From the NCBI GenBank assembly GCA_041392625.1, contig JAWKLR010000010.1, positions 1 to 64,000 on the forward strand: a stretch of DNA of 64,000 bases, written 5' to 3'. The notes beneath the pieces are model-generated. The model was not told where the DNA came from, made no database searches, and saw only the letters and a program-made list of their open reading frames with translations. The position numbers and the translations under genes were made by a program. This DNA comes from M3007 sp041392625. GTDB taxonomy: Bacteria > Bacteroidota > Bacteroidia > Chitinophagales > Saprospiraceae. This document shows, piece by piece, positions 17,420 to 25,370 of the stretch. Numbering within the stretch: position 1 is the first letter of the stretch; every line of letters begins with the position of its first letter.

Positions 17420-18916
17420 ATGAAAACAACTTTTTTCTACTCGTTCCTTTTTATGCTTTTGGCATTTAGCAGTACTGCTCAAACCACAATCAACGACACG
17501 GATGGCGACACCTATGTACGCACCGAACAAGTGGGTGATGAAGACAAGATCCGCTTTGGAACAGCGGGTACTCAGCGACTGATGATCTACAACAATGCCA
17601 ACAACATCTCCTTGTTTGATGTAAACAATTCCTACGCTGGCGTCTTCTTTGGGCAGGGGGCCGGTACAAACAATACCTCAGGAGGTGCAAATACTGGTAT
17701 CGGATATTATGCTCTGGGTGCAAATACTACCGGATATCGAAATACTGCGGTGGGTTTTTCTTCCATGGGCTCAAATACCTCGGGAAATTTTAACACAGCA
17801 GTTGGCCAATACAGTTTGGGGTACAACACCACTGGAAGTCACAATGTAGCTATAGGTCAGTATGCGTTACTCAATAGCCTAACCGGAGGAACCAACACGG
17901 CATTAGGCTACGCAGCCTTATATGCAAATACTTCCGGCACTTCCAACATTGCTACAGGCTATTTTACCCTTGGTAAAAATACCACCGGTGTACTCAACGC
18001 CGGATATGGGTATTATGCACTCAATGGCAATACAACAGGTTCTTTTAATGTCGGTATGGGTGCCCTGACTGCAGCCAATGCTGCAACCAATTCCCAATGC
18101 TCTTTTCTGGGGTATGGAGCCGATAACAACAACAGTACTGGCAGAACCAACTCCACTGCCCTTGGAGCAGGCGCCCGGATTACTGCAAACAACCAGGTGC
18201 GTATAGGTAGCACCGTTGTATCCAGCATCGGCGGCTACGCCAACTGGACCAACGTCTCGGATGCCCGCTACAAAACCGATGTAAAAGAAAATGTTCCCGG
18301 ACTGGAATTTATTCTGAAACTGCGTCCGGTTACCTACCATCTCGACATCAATGGTTTGAATAAAAAGATGAACATGAAGTCGGATGAAATCCTTGAAGCA
18401 GGCACCCGTGAAAAAGAGACAGTTCTGTATACAGGCTTCCTGGCCCAGGAAGTAGAGGATGCAGCACTCGGACTGGGTTACGATTTCAGTGGTGTGGATG
18501 TACCACAAAACGAAGAAAGCCTGTACGGGCTGCGTTATGCTGAATTTGTGGTGCCAATGACTAAGGCGATCCAGGAACAGCAGGCACAGATTGAAGCACA
18601 GCAAGCCGAAATCGAGGAACTCAAAGCACTCGTTTCCCAGTTGGTCTCTGCACAGACACGCGGGGTAGGCGCAGCCAGCCCGAGTGTATCCATTTGGCCA
18701 AATCCGGTAGGCAGTCAAGTACAGGTGGAAATCAGCGGAGCCGGAGAAAACGCGCGCATCACCTTGCACGCAGAGGATGGATCATTGCTCCAGGAAATCC
18801 AGGGTAAAGACGGCCAGCAGGCAATTGATATGAGCAACTGGCCAGCCGGTATGTACTACATTCAGGTGGCTGCAGATGGAATGTTGCCAACCATCAAGCC
18901 AGTGGTAAAACAGTAA
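17420..18916 (+). CDS. Secreted repeat protein with S74 chaperone domain and T9SS sorting domain
   Basis: A 498-aa surface protein. The ATG at 17420 is preferred over 17384 because it begins a clear signal peptide (MKTTFFYSFLFMLLAFSSTAQ). Residues 80-265 contain about eight repeats of ~23 residues of the form ALGxNTTGxxNTAVGxxS, like heads of trimeric adhesins and tail fibres. A Peptidase_S74 intramolecular chaperone domain follows (about 275-400) with the conserved VSDARYKTDV, including Ser280 and Lys285. A coiled coil lies at 390-420 and a T9SS sorting domain at 427-498 (IWPNPVGSQVQVEI ... WPAGMYYIQV). It is probably a trimer. A strong terminator follows. Confidence 0.85.
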   Translation: MKTTFFYSFLFMLLAFSSTAQTTINDTDGDTYVRTEQVGDEDKIRFGTAGTQRLMIYNNANNISLFDVNNSYAGVFFGQGAGTNNTSGGANTGIGYYALGANTTGYRNTAVGFSSMGSNTSGNFNTAVGQYSLGYNTTGSHNVAIGQYALLNSLTGGTNTALGYAALYANTSGTSNIATGYFTLGKNTTGVLNAGYGYYALNGNTTGSFNVGMGALTAANAATNSQCSFLGYGADNNNSTGRTNSTALGAGARITANNQVRIGSTVVSSIGGYANWTNVSDARYKTDVKENVPGLEFILKLRPVTYHLDINGLNKKMNMKSDEILEAGTREKETVLYTGFLAQEVEDAALGLGYDFSGVDVPQNEESLYGLRYAEFVVPMTKAIQEQQAQIEAQQAEIEELKALVSQLVSAQTRGVGAASPSVSIWPNPVGSQVQVEISGAGENARITLHAEDGSLLQEIQGKDGQQAIDMSNWPAGMYYIQVAADGMLPTIKPVVKQ

Positions 18917-19012
18917 AATCCCAAACAGGCTCTTAATTTTATCCCGACAACAACCTTTAGATCATACGCGTATTTCCCAATTTCCGAAAACGGTCTAAAC
19001 CAAATTTGAACG

Positions 19013-19046
19013 CCCCATGCCCTCCCATAGGCATGGGGATTTTTTG
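19013..19046 (+). terminator. Rho-independent terminator
   Basis: Perfect 9-bp stem CCCCATGCC / GGCATGGGG with an 8-nt loop, followed by a run of T. It ends the S74/T9SS gene. A repeat-like CCCAAACAGGCTCTTAAT lies just before it at 18922-18939. Confidence 0.85.
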
Positions 19047-19053
19047 TGTTGGC

Positions 19054-19731
19054 TTATTCGAATTTTGCCCAGTACTTATACGTGGTAGGGCAGCCCAGGC
19101 CACCGGCTATTCTTTCTATATAAATGGAATCAGTATCGAAGTTAAATGTAGCAGTAATCCCTTCAGAACCAGGGTTTTCGGCTATGTAAAATAGTTTGTT
19201 GCCAGATGAATTAAAGGTTGATAAACTAAATATTCCATATAATCCTGTGAAATATTGATCAATTCGGAATTCATCGTTTCCGTACTTTTGGATATGCAGG
19301 TTTCCTGAGAAACTTGTATCGGTAAGTACGCCGAGCCCCATGCAGGAAGTTCGTTGGTGGATATTCGCCACATAGGTGCCAGAAATGGATCTGGTTGAAA
19401 ATGTTCCACCGGTGCTTCGTGTATCATTATCCGTACTTACGTTCCAGTAATACTTTTTTTCTAAATCTAATGATTCTGAATAAAGCAGTTCGGCTTGGTT
19501 TAATGTAGTATCAAAAACTACATTATTGAAGTATTCATCCTGTGCAATGCGAAACCTAAAGTCGGTGCTTCCTTCAGGGTCTTCCCATTGGAATGCAATA
19601 TTCCGAAAATGGGTTTCTTCCTGGTCTGTCGGAGCAATCAGAATGATTTTTGTATCCACAGGTTCTTTTTTACACGTTGTGAATACAAAAAAAAGACTGA
19701 TGCCGATAGCTAACAGGTGTGCGCTTTTCAT
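19054..19731 (-). CDS. Putative lipoprotein with fibronectin-like domain, unknown function
   Basis: A 225-aa exported protein with a short hydrophobic N-terminus ending in FVFTTCKKEP, so lipidation at Cys20 is likely. Residues 28-115 look like a fibronectin type III or Ig-like domain (IILIAPTDQEE ... FQWEDPEGSTDFRFRIAQDE ... YYWNVSTDN), a plan common in Bacteroidota surface lipoproteins. The C-terminal ~110 residues are beta-rich without a recognised family. Its end lies close to the terminator of the convergent upstream gene. Confidence 0.65.
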   Translation of the reverse strand: MKSAHLLAIGISLFFVFTTCKKEPVDTKIILIAPTDQEETHFRNIAFQWEDPEGSTDFRFRIAQDEYFNNVVFDTTLNQAELLYSESLDLEKKYYWNVSTDNDTRSTGGTFSTRSISGTYVANIHQRTSCMGLGVLTDTSFSGNLHIQKYGNDEFRIDQYFTGLYGIFSLSTFNSSGNKLFYIAENPGSEGITATFNFDTDSIYIERIAGGLGCPTTYKYWAKFE

Positions 19732-19864
19732 CTGAAATGGATTTAGGTTTACAAACTATAGGGGTAGTAGGTATTGTATTTCAAGGAAAACTACGAAAAA
19801 ACGTTTATATGTAAATACAACGAGGCGTGCTCATTTTGTCAAATAAGCACATTGTTTGCTCGAA

Positions 19865-20539
19865 CTATAGTCGCATAAAAATGGATAGAATAATTGCAAT
19901 TGGAGCGGTTAAAAAGAAAATTGCCGTACCCAGGTTCAAAATAGATTTTAAGATGTTGAATTGTTGGACCTCTGAAATTGCCACTATAGAATATACCAGC
20001 GTAATGATGCCTAGTAAAGCTTTTAGTCCAAAGAATATCCAAAAAACAATGTGAGGAAATATACGCGTTGTAATTATCAGATTGCCGAAGTAGAAGGACT
20101 CCAGGCCAAAAACGCTCATTTGGAGGATCAATACAAGGAGCATCAGTGCGGAAGGTATTGAAGCATAAGCCAAAACCCGAAAAATTGATTCGGAGTCGAG
20201 TGCTTTGCCACCAATCCACGTGCCTGTCCATTTAATTAGCGATGCTAAAATCTGGTATAGAACCCAACTCAGAAGAATCCCAATTATGACGCTTATTGAG
20301 GTGATGATAGCAAGTGAACGTAGATCGACTATGCCATTAACCGTTTGTTTGTGCAAAATGCGGGCAATTGTAGCGAGAATGACCAGCAGCGTTGCATACT
20401 CTGCATATTTGTGTTCAATGACAAACTTAAAAACCTCTCTGGGCGACAACCAAATTTTGGTGAGTACATCTTTTATTGTTAAAATTGGGCTGGGCTGGAT
20501 GCCTTTTTCGCCTTCGTCGAGGATCAGGTTTGGGTCCAT
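19865..20539 (-). CDS. Yip1-family-like multispanning membrane protein
   Basis: A 224-aa protein with a soluble N-terminus (PSPILTIKDVLTKIWLSPRE) and about five membrane helices. The opening around a W-x-x-P motif followed by the membrane block with ASIPSALMLLVLIL is typical of prokaryotic Yip1-domain (YIP1/DUF1282-like) proteins, whose role is unknown. No operon partner is seen. Confidence 0.65.
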   Translation of the reverse strand: MDPNLILDEGEKGIQPSPILTIKDVLTKIWLSPREVFKFVIEHKYAEYATLLVILATIARILHKQTVNGIVDLRSLAIITSISVIIGILLSWVLYQILASLIKWTGTWIGGKALDSESIFRVLAYASIPSALMLLVLILQMSVFGLESFYFGNLIITTRIFPHIVFWIFFGLKALLGIITLVYSIVAISEVQQFNILKSILNLGTAIFFLTAPIAIILSIFMRL

Positions 20540-20634
20540 TTTTGGTGGTTTTTAGAGTGGATGAAATTACAACTTGAGTACTTTTTTTATTGCGAACTCA
20601 CTCCAATTTAAGCTTATTTTTATAATAGCCAGTC

Positions 20635-20715
20635 GGCAAATAAACAAGGCCCGTAGGGCCGAATAAATATCAACAAATCATCCTAGCCCGAAGGGCGTAT
20701 CATCAAATCATCAAT
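20635..20715. repeat. Mosaic intergenic repeat unit
   Basis: Same units as at 5224-5385 and 12095-12350: AATAAACAAGGCCCGTAGGG then CATCCTAGCCCGAAGGGCGT with CATCAAATCATC spacers. Confidence 0.7.
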
Positions 20716-20726
20716 ACGACCCACCA

Positions 20727-20763
20727 AAAAGAAAATCCCTTGCTACGTAAATAGCAAGGGATT
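20727..20763 (-). terminator. Terminator downstream of tRNA-Gln
   Basis: Perfect 12-bp stem AATCCCTTGCTA / TAGCAAGGGATT with a 6-nt loop (20734-20763). Read on the minus strand it is followed by a T-rich tract, as expected for the tRNA transcript. Confidence 0.8.
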
Positions 20764-20776
20764 CTACATGTAAAAG

Positions 20777-20847
20777 TTGGCCCACAAGGATTCGAACCCT
20801 GACTAACAGAACCAAAATCTGCTGTGCTACCATTACACAATGGGCCA
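20777..20847 (-). tRNA. trnQ: tRNA-Gln (anticodon TTG)
   Basis: Read on the minus strand: acceptor TGGCCCA pairs with TGGGCCA, the D arm contains GTAATGGTAGCAC, the anticodon loop is TTTTGGT with anticodon TTG, and the T arm contains GGGTTCGAATCC. The 71-nt cloverleaf is complete with discriminator A. CCA is not encoded. Confidence 0.93.
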
Positions 20848-20933
20848 AAAAACCAGCTCTATCGCTAAAGCGGGGCAAAGGTATGTTCTTGCACAAAAAT
20901 ATGCAAGCACATGGCCATTTTTTTTGTTCGCGC

Positions 20934-21371
20934 TTAGTTGCTGCTTTCTTCGTCTACCCGATACCATTTTTGGGTGCGGAAAAACGGACCAATGTAACCG
21001 CGCACTTCAAGTACGTCGGAATTGCCTTTCTGAAGCCAGAAATTGCAGGTGTACCACTTGCCCTTTTCCGGATCCAGGATTTTTCCCTTCTGGTAGTAGC
21101 CATCCTTTTTTTCCATGTCGATCAGAACCACCATACCGAGGATTGGTTGGTTGTGGCGCGAGCCCGGACATTTTTCGCACAATTTGTCGGGAGCCGACTT
21201 CAACAACTTGGCGACTTTCCCGTACACCTTGTCGTTTTTCTCGTAGAGGGTCAGATAACTTTTGGCTTCTCCCGTTTCGTCGTCAATGGTTTTCCAGGTG
21301 CCCAAAACGGATTGGGCAGATACCATGCCGCAAAACAGGATAAATACAAAGAGAGAAATGGATTTTTTCAT
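20934..21371 (-). CDS. Secreted DUF2147-family protein
   Basis: A 145-aa protein with a signal peptide (MKKSISLFVFILFCGMVSAQ). The start at 21371 is preferred over an ATG two codons upstream. DUF2147 hallmarks are VLGTWKTIDDETGEAKSYL, the Cys pair in DKLCEKCPG, NQPILGMVVL, GKILDPEKGKWYTCNFWL and the closing LEVRGYIGPFFRTQKWYRV. The family is a lipocalin-like periplasmic barrel of unknown ligand. The 398-bp gap to ftsK (21372-21769) shows no gene; a TACTTTTG box at 21580-21587 is a possible -7 element for ftsK, but its -33 partner is not well placed. Confidence 0.85.
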   Translation of the reverse strand: MKKSISLFVFILFCGMVSAQSVLGTWKTIDDETGEAKSYLTLYEKNDKVYGKVAKLLKSAPDKLCEKCPGSRHNQPILGMVVLIDMEKKDGYYQKGKILDPEKGKWYTCNFWLQKGNSDVLEVRGYIGPFFRTQKWYRVDEESSN

Positions 21372-21769
21372 ACACATGTTTTTTCAAATTCGGAATATAC
21401 CGGATCACTGGATGCATTCACCAGCCTCATAGTAACGCCGGATAAGCGTTTTTTGTTTTGCGAGCAGCCGGAGCACAAATAACAATGCAATTGGGAAGTG
21501 GAGAAGCGGATGCCAGTAAAACAGAAGTGATGATCTGCTTATACATCGAAAAAAAATAGACTTTTTGGTGCATTGACCGTACTTTTGCCAGGACCCATTT
21601 GCTATTTTGGGAGCCAAGCCCTTTCATCGCGCCTCAGAACCAGGTGTCTGTTTCCTGACCGATCGAAGCTGGAATCCCATTTGATGCACTGAACGCGCTG
21701 TTGCCGGTTTTTTGGCGCAGCCCGTCTATACTAAGAGTAAAACTGAACCCGAAGGCGGTTAATCACCTT

Positions 21770-24235
21770 ATGGCCAAACGTAAAAAAGGACAACTGAGCA
21801 TAAACTTTGATGATGAACGCATCCCCAAACTCATAGGGATGTTTTGCCTGTTCCTTGCATTCTATTTTTTCGTCGCATTTACCTCCTACTTTTTTACCTG
21901 GGAGAACGATCACGATATTGTGTTTCGCTTCTCATGGGATATGCTCCTCAGCGATATTCAGGTTGACAACTGGCTGGGGCGCCTGGGAGCAATTTTGGCC
22001 GACAACATCATTTACTGGGGCTTTGGCCTCGCCTCCTACGGCATTGTTTACCTGCTCTATAAATACGGTCTGGCCCTGGTGCGCCGGGTGCCGATGAGCC
22101 AAATGACCATTACGTTCCAGCGGACCGTTATCTGGATGATCATCATTTCCGTGGTGTCTGCTTTTTTCCTGCAACGGGTAGAGTTTCCCGTGGGGGGGGT
22201 GTTCGGTCAGGCAGTGAGTATGTGGCTGCAAAATTTTCTGGGGATTGTGGGCACCGTTGCCTTGTTGGTTTTTGCACTGCTTGCAACTTTCGTGTACAGC
22301 AATAACCCGAGCTTCGATGAATTTACCTGGCACAAACTGCAGTACGAACTAAAACAAGCCTGGAAAGATTTGCTCAACGGCAATTACGGCAAACGACAGC
22401 CCGTGGGTAAACCCAAAACCCAAAGCAAACGGGTTCAGGATGAAGACGGCTTCGATACCGTAGATACAACTGAAGTCAAGGAACTGGAAACAACACCCGA
22501 AGCCGAGTCTGCTGGTATGGAATTCGACCTCGCCCAGCGAAGTGCCCTTTTTGAAGATGTAAAAATTGAAAAAAAGCCACCCCCACCGCCAGTAACCGAA
22601 GCAACGGAATTGGAAATCAACTTCCCGGAACCAAGCCAGGAGCCAATCAACCCGGATGAAGCGCCGGCCTACAAGCCCCCGGTGGAACTTGTTCAGGAAG
22701 ACAACCCCGAACTTTCGGAGCCCTACGACCCAACCCTTGAATTATCGAGCTACGAATACCCGCACCTGCAGCTGCTCCACGAATACGACCACAAGCAACT
22801 GGAGGTAGACCGCCAGGAACTGGAAGACAATAAAAACCAGATCATCCAGACCCTCATGTATTTTAAAATTGAGGTGGAAAAAATCCGGGCTACTATCGGG
22901 CCTACCGTAACCCTGTATGAAATTATCCCGGCCCGCGGTGTACGGATTTCCAAGATCAAAAACCTGGAAGACGATATTGCACTCAACCTGTCGGCACTGG
23001 GTATCCGTATCATTGCGCCTATCCCAGGAAAAGGAACCATCGGTATCGAAGTGCCAAACAAACACCGGCAGATTGTCGGCATGCGCGAAGTGCTGGAAAG
23101 CGAGCGTTTTAAACGGGCTAAAATGGAGCTCCCCATCGCATTGGGTAAAACCATTTCGGACGAAGTGTTTGTGGCCGACCTAACAAAAATGCCGCACTTG
23201 CTCATCGCCGGTGCCACCGGTCAGGGTAAATCAGTAGGTATTAACGTAGTCATCAATTCCCTGCTGTACAAAAAACACCCGTCTCAGGTGAAGATCATTA
23301 TGATCGACCCAAAAAAGGTGGAGTTGTTCCCGTATGCCAAACTGTCCAACCACTTTTTGGGCTTCATGCCCGAACAGTTGGAGCCCATTGTTACGGACAC
23401 CAATAAAGTGGTGCATACATTGAACTCGCTCATCATCGAGATGGAAACCCGTTACGACCTGCTGAAGGCGGCGGAAACACGAAACATCGCGGAATACAAC
23501 GATAAGTTTGTAGCCCGCAGACTCAACCCGAACAAAGGGCATAAATTCATGCCTTACATCGTGCTGATCATCGACGAATTTGCCGACCTGATCATGACGG
23601 CCGGTAAGGAAGTCGAACTTCCCATCGGGCGTTTGGCGCAGTTGGCGCGTGCCGTAGGTATTCACCTCATCATTGCAACCCAACGCCCATCGGTCAACAT
23701 CATTACCGGTGTGATCAAAGCGAACTTCCCCGCCCGGGTGGCCTTTAAAGTAGCCTCCAAGGTGGACTCCCGAACCATCCTGGATGCCGGGGGCGCAGAA
23801 CAACTTACCGGTCGGGGCGATATGCTCTTGAGTGTAGGTGGCGATATTGTTCGTCTACAATCTGCCTTCATCGATACACCGGAGGTGGAGCGGGTTATCG
23901 AGTTTATTTCCAACCAGCGCGGATTTCCCGAGCCCTTCTTCCTGCCGGAGTTCCATCCGGATGGAGACGGCCCGGAATCCAAGGAGTTCAGCATCAGCGA
24001 GCTCGACGATTTGTTTGACGATGCGGCCCGATTGGTGGTGGAATCACAGCATGGCTCAACCAGCATGATTCAACGCCGGATGAAGCTGGGGTACAACCGC
24101 GCCGGCCGGATTATGGACCAAATGGAAAGCCTCGGGATCGTTGGTCCGGCAGAGGGCTCCAAGCCCCGTGAGGTGCTCTACTATTCCATGCCGGAACTGG
24201 AAAATTACCTGGAAGAATTAAAGAAAAGGCGATGA
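21770..24235 (+). CDS. ftsK: FtsK/SpoIIIE-type DNA translocase
   Basis: Septal ATP-driven DNA pump that clears chromosomes and activates XerCD recombination. The 821-aa protein starts at MAKRKKGQLSINF; an upstream in-frame start at 21701 would add 23 unlikely residues. Four membrane helices lie at about 22-42, 76-98, 118-134 and 155-176, followed by a Pro/Glu-rich linker (about 205-330). The motor has Walker A GATGQGKSVGIN and Walker B YIVLIIDEFADLIM, then IATQRPSVNIITG. A C-terminal winged-helix gamma domain (SMIQRRMKLGYNRAGRIMDQ) recognises polar DNA sequences. The stop overlaps the next start by 4 bp. Confidence 0.95.
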   Translation: MAKRKKGQLSINFDDERIPKLIGMFCLFLAFYFFVAFTSYFFTWENDHDIVFRFSWDMLLSDIQVDNWLGRLGAILADNIIYWGFGLASYGIVYLLYKYGLALVRRVPMSQMTITFQRTVIWMIIISVVSAFFLQRVEFPVGGVFGQAVSMWLQNFLGIVGTVALLVFALLATFVYSNNPSFDEFTWHKLQYELKQAWKDLLNGNYGKRQPVGKPKTQSKRVQDEDGFDTVDTTEVKELETTPEAESAGMEFDLAQRSALFEDVKIEKKPPPPPVTEATELEINFPEPSQEPINPDEAPAYKPPVELVQEDNPELSEPYDPTLELSSYEYPHLQLLHEYDHKQLEVDRQELEDNKNQIIQTLMYFKIEVEKIRATIGPTVTLYEIIPARGVRISKIKNLEDDIALNLSALGIRIIAPIPGKGTIGIEVPNKHRQIVGMREVLESERFKRAKMELPIALGKTISDEVFVADLTKMPHLLIAGATGQGKSVGINVVINSLLYKKHPSQVKIIMIDPKKVELFPYAKLSNHFLGFMPEQLEPIVTDTNKVVHTLNSLIIEMETRYDLLKAAETRNIAEYNDKFVARRLNPNKGHKFMPYIVLIIDEFADLIMTAGKEVELPIGRLAQLARAVGIHLIIATQRPSVNIITGVIKANFPARVAFKVASKVDSRTILDAGGAEQLTGRGDMLLSVGGDIVRLQSAFIDTPEVERVIEFISNQRGFPEPFFLPEFHPDGDGPESKEFSISELDDLFDDAARLVVESQHGSTSMIQRRMKLGYNRAGRIMDQMESLGIVGPAEGSKPREVLYYSMPELENYLEELKKRR

Positions 24236-24969
24236 GTGCCCCCAAGGCAAAATACCTGCTCCTGATGGGGTTTTGTATGCTCATTGGTGCCTGTTTACAC
24301 GACAAGACAGCCGTAGTGCAGCCAACGCGCCCGGTACTTGAAACACAGCGGTATAACGTCGCCTTTCTCATTATGGATGGCGTGTACAATACCGAATTGA
24401 CGGCCCCTTTTGATGTGTTTCAACATACCATTTTTCGCGACAGCATTCGCCCGATGAATGTATTTACCGTGGCCGAAAATCCTGGATTGGTACGGACTTT
24501 TGAGGGCCTGCATCTGGTTCCCGATTTTATTTATACCGAACAAGGCTTGCCCCGGATCGATATCCTCGTTGTGCCAAGTGCAGAACACCATCTGGATTCG
24601 GATTTGGAAAACCAGCGCATGTTGAATTTTGTAAAAAATACAGCCGAACAGGCCCAGTATGTAGTTTCCCATTGCGATGGTGCCTTTGTGCTGGCTAAAG
24701 CCGGTCTGCTGGAAGGCAAAGCATCCACCACATTCCCCGGCGATATTGCAGCGTATAAGGAAATGTTTCCAGACTTGCAGGTGCACTCCGATGTACTGTT
24801 TGTGCACGATGGCAAATTCATTACCTCGGCCGGGGGCGCCAAATCCTTTGAAGCATCTTTGTATTTATGCGAGCTGCTTTATGGCAAAAAAGTGGCCGAC
24901 CAACTGGCGCAAGGCCTGGTCATCGACTGGAACCTGGATTCCATTCCTTATGTCCGGATGGAGCAGTAG
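24232..24969 (+). CDS. DJ-1/PfpI-family lipoprotein
   Basis: A 245-aa protein with a good lipobox (LIGAC, Cys21) joined to a DJ-1/PfpI glutamine-amidotransferase-like domain (about 40-235). VAFLIMDGVYNTELTAPFDV opens the fold, and the nucleophile elbow VSHCDGAFVLAKAGLLEGK places Cys148. The family includes chaperones, glyoxalases and AraC-associated sensor domains; a membrane-anchored periplasmic form without an AraC HTH is less common. ATGA overlap with ftsK suggests co-translation, though no functional link is known. Confidence 0.85.
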   Translation: MSAPKAKYLLLMGFCMLIGACLHDKTAVVQPTRPVLETQRYNVAFLIMDGVYNTELTAPFDVFQHTIFRDSIRPMNVFTVAENPGLVRTFEGLHLVPDFIYTEQGLPRIDILVVPSAEHHLDSDLENQRMLNFVKNTAEQAQYVVSHCDGAFVLAKAGLLEGKASTTFPGDIAAYKEMFPDLQVHSDVLFVHDGKFITSAGGAKSFEASLYLCELLYGKKVADQLAQGLVIDWNLDSIPYVRMEQ

Positions 24970-25070
24970 GCTTGGATGGACTTTAGCCAAATTAAATACT
25001 AGAAGATGCACCTGCTCTTAAATGGGGCGCTAGCCCTATCATCTTAGTAGCCATGTTGATACATACCATT

Positions 25071-25216
25071 TTTGAGGGGCGTAGCCCTGACATCTTGCTG
25101 TCCTTAATCTCAGTTTTTACCCAGTAGAGTTTTAACAAAGCATAGTATTTTAAGATGTCAGGGCTACGCCCCTCAAATTATCTATTCTGATGCGGCTACG
25201 AAGATATCAGGGCTAC
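25071..25216. repeat. Inverted repeat cluster (GGGGCGTAGCCCTGACATCTT family)
   Basis: A perfect 26-bp inverted pair lies at 25071-25096 and 25152-25177 with a 55-nt loop. Partial copies flank it at about 25023-25045 (GGGGCGCTAGCCCTATCATC) and 25201-25220 (AAGATATCAGGGCTACGCCC). The 401-bp gap 24970-25370 has no gene. A short inverted pair around GTTCGGGATTT near 25330-25370 lies next to the stop of the downstream minus-strand gene and may terminate it. Confidence 0.75.
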
Positions 25217-25370
25217 GCCCTAAGTCGGCTTAGTACCGATTCAATTGACAGCTTCAAGTTTTGAGCGTCTAAAGAAGCCAGGAAGGAGACTCAATTTTTA
25301 TTCTATTTGGCTAAAGCCACTTCAGTATGTGTTCGGGATTTCGGCCAAAACCAAAATCCCGAACACATAC

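Noticed and set aside
21405..21627. Two small minus-strand open frames upstream of ftsK
   Set aside because: They overlap each other in different frames, have no recognisable similarity, and lie in the probable promoter region of ftsK.
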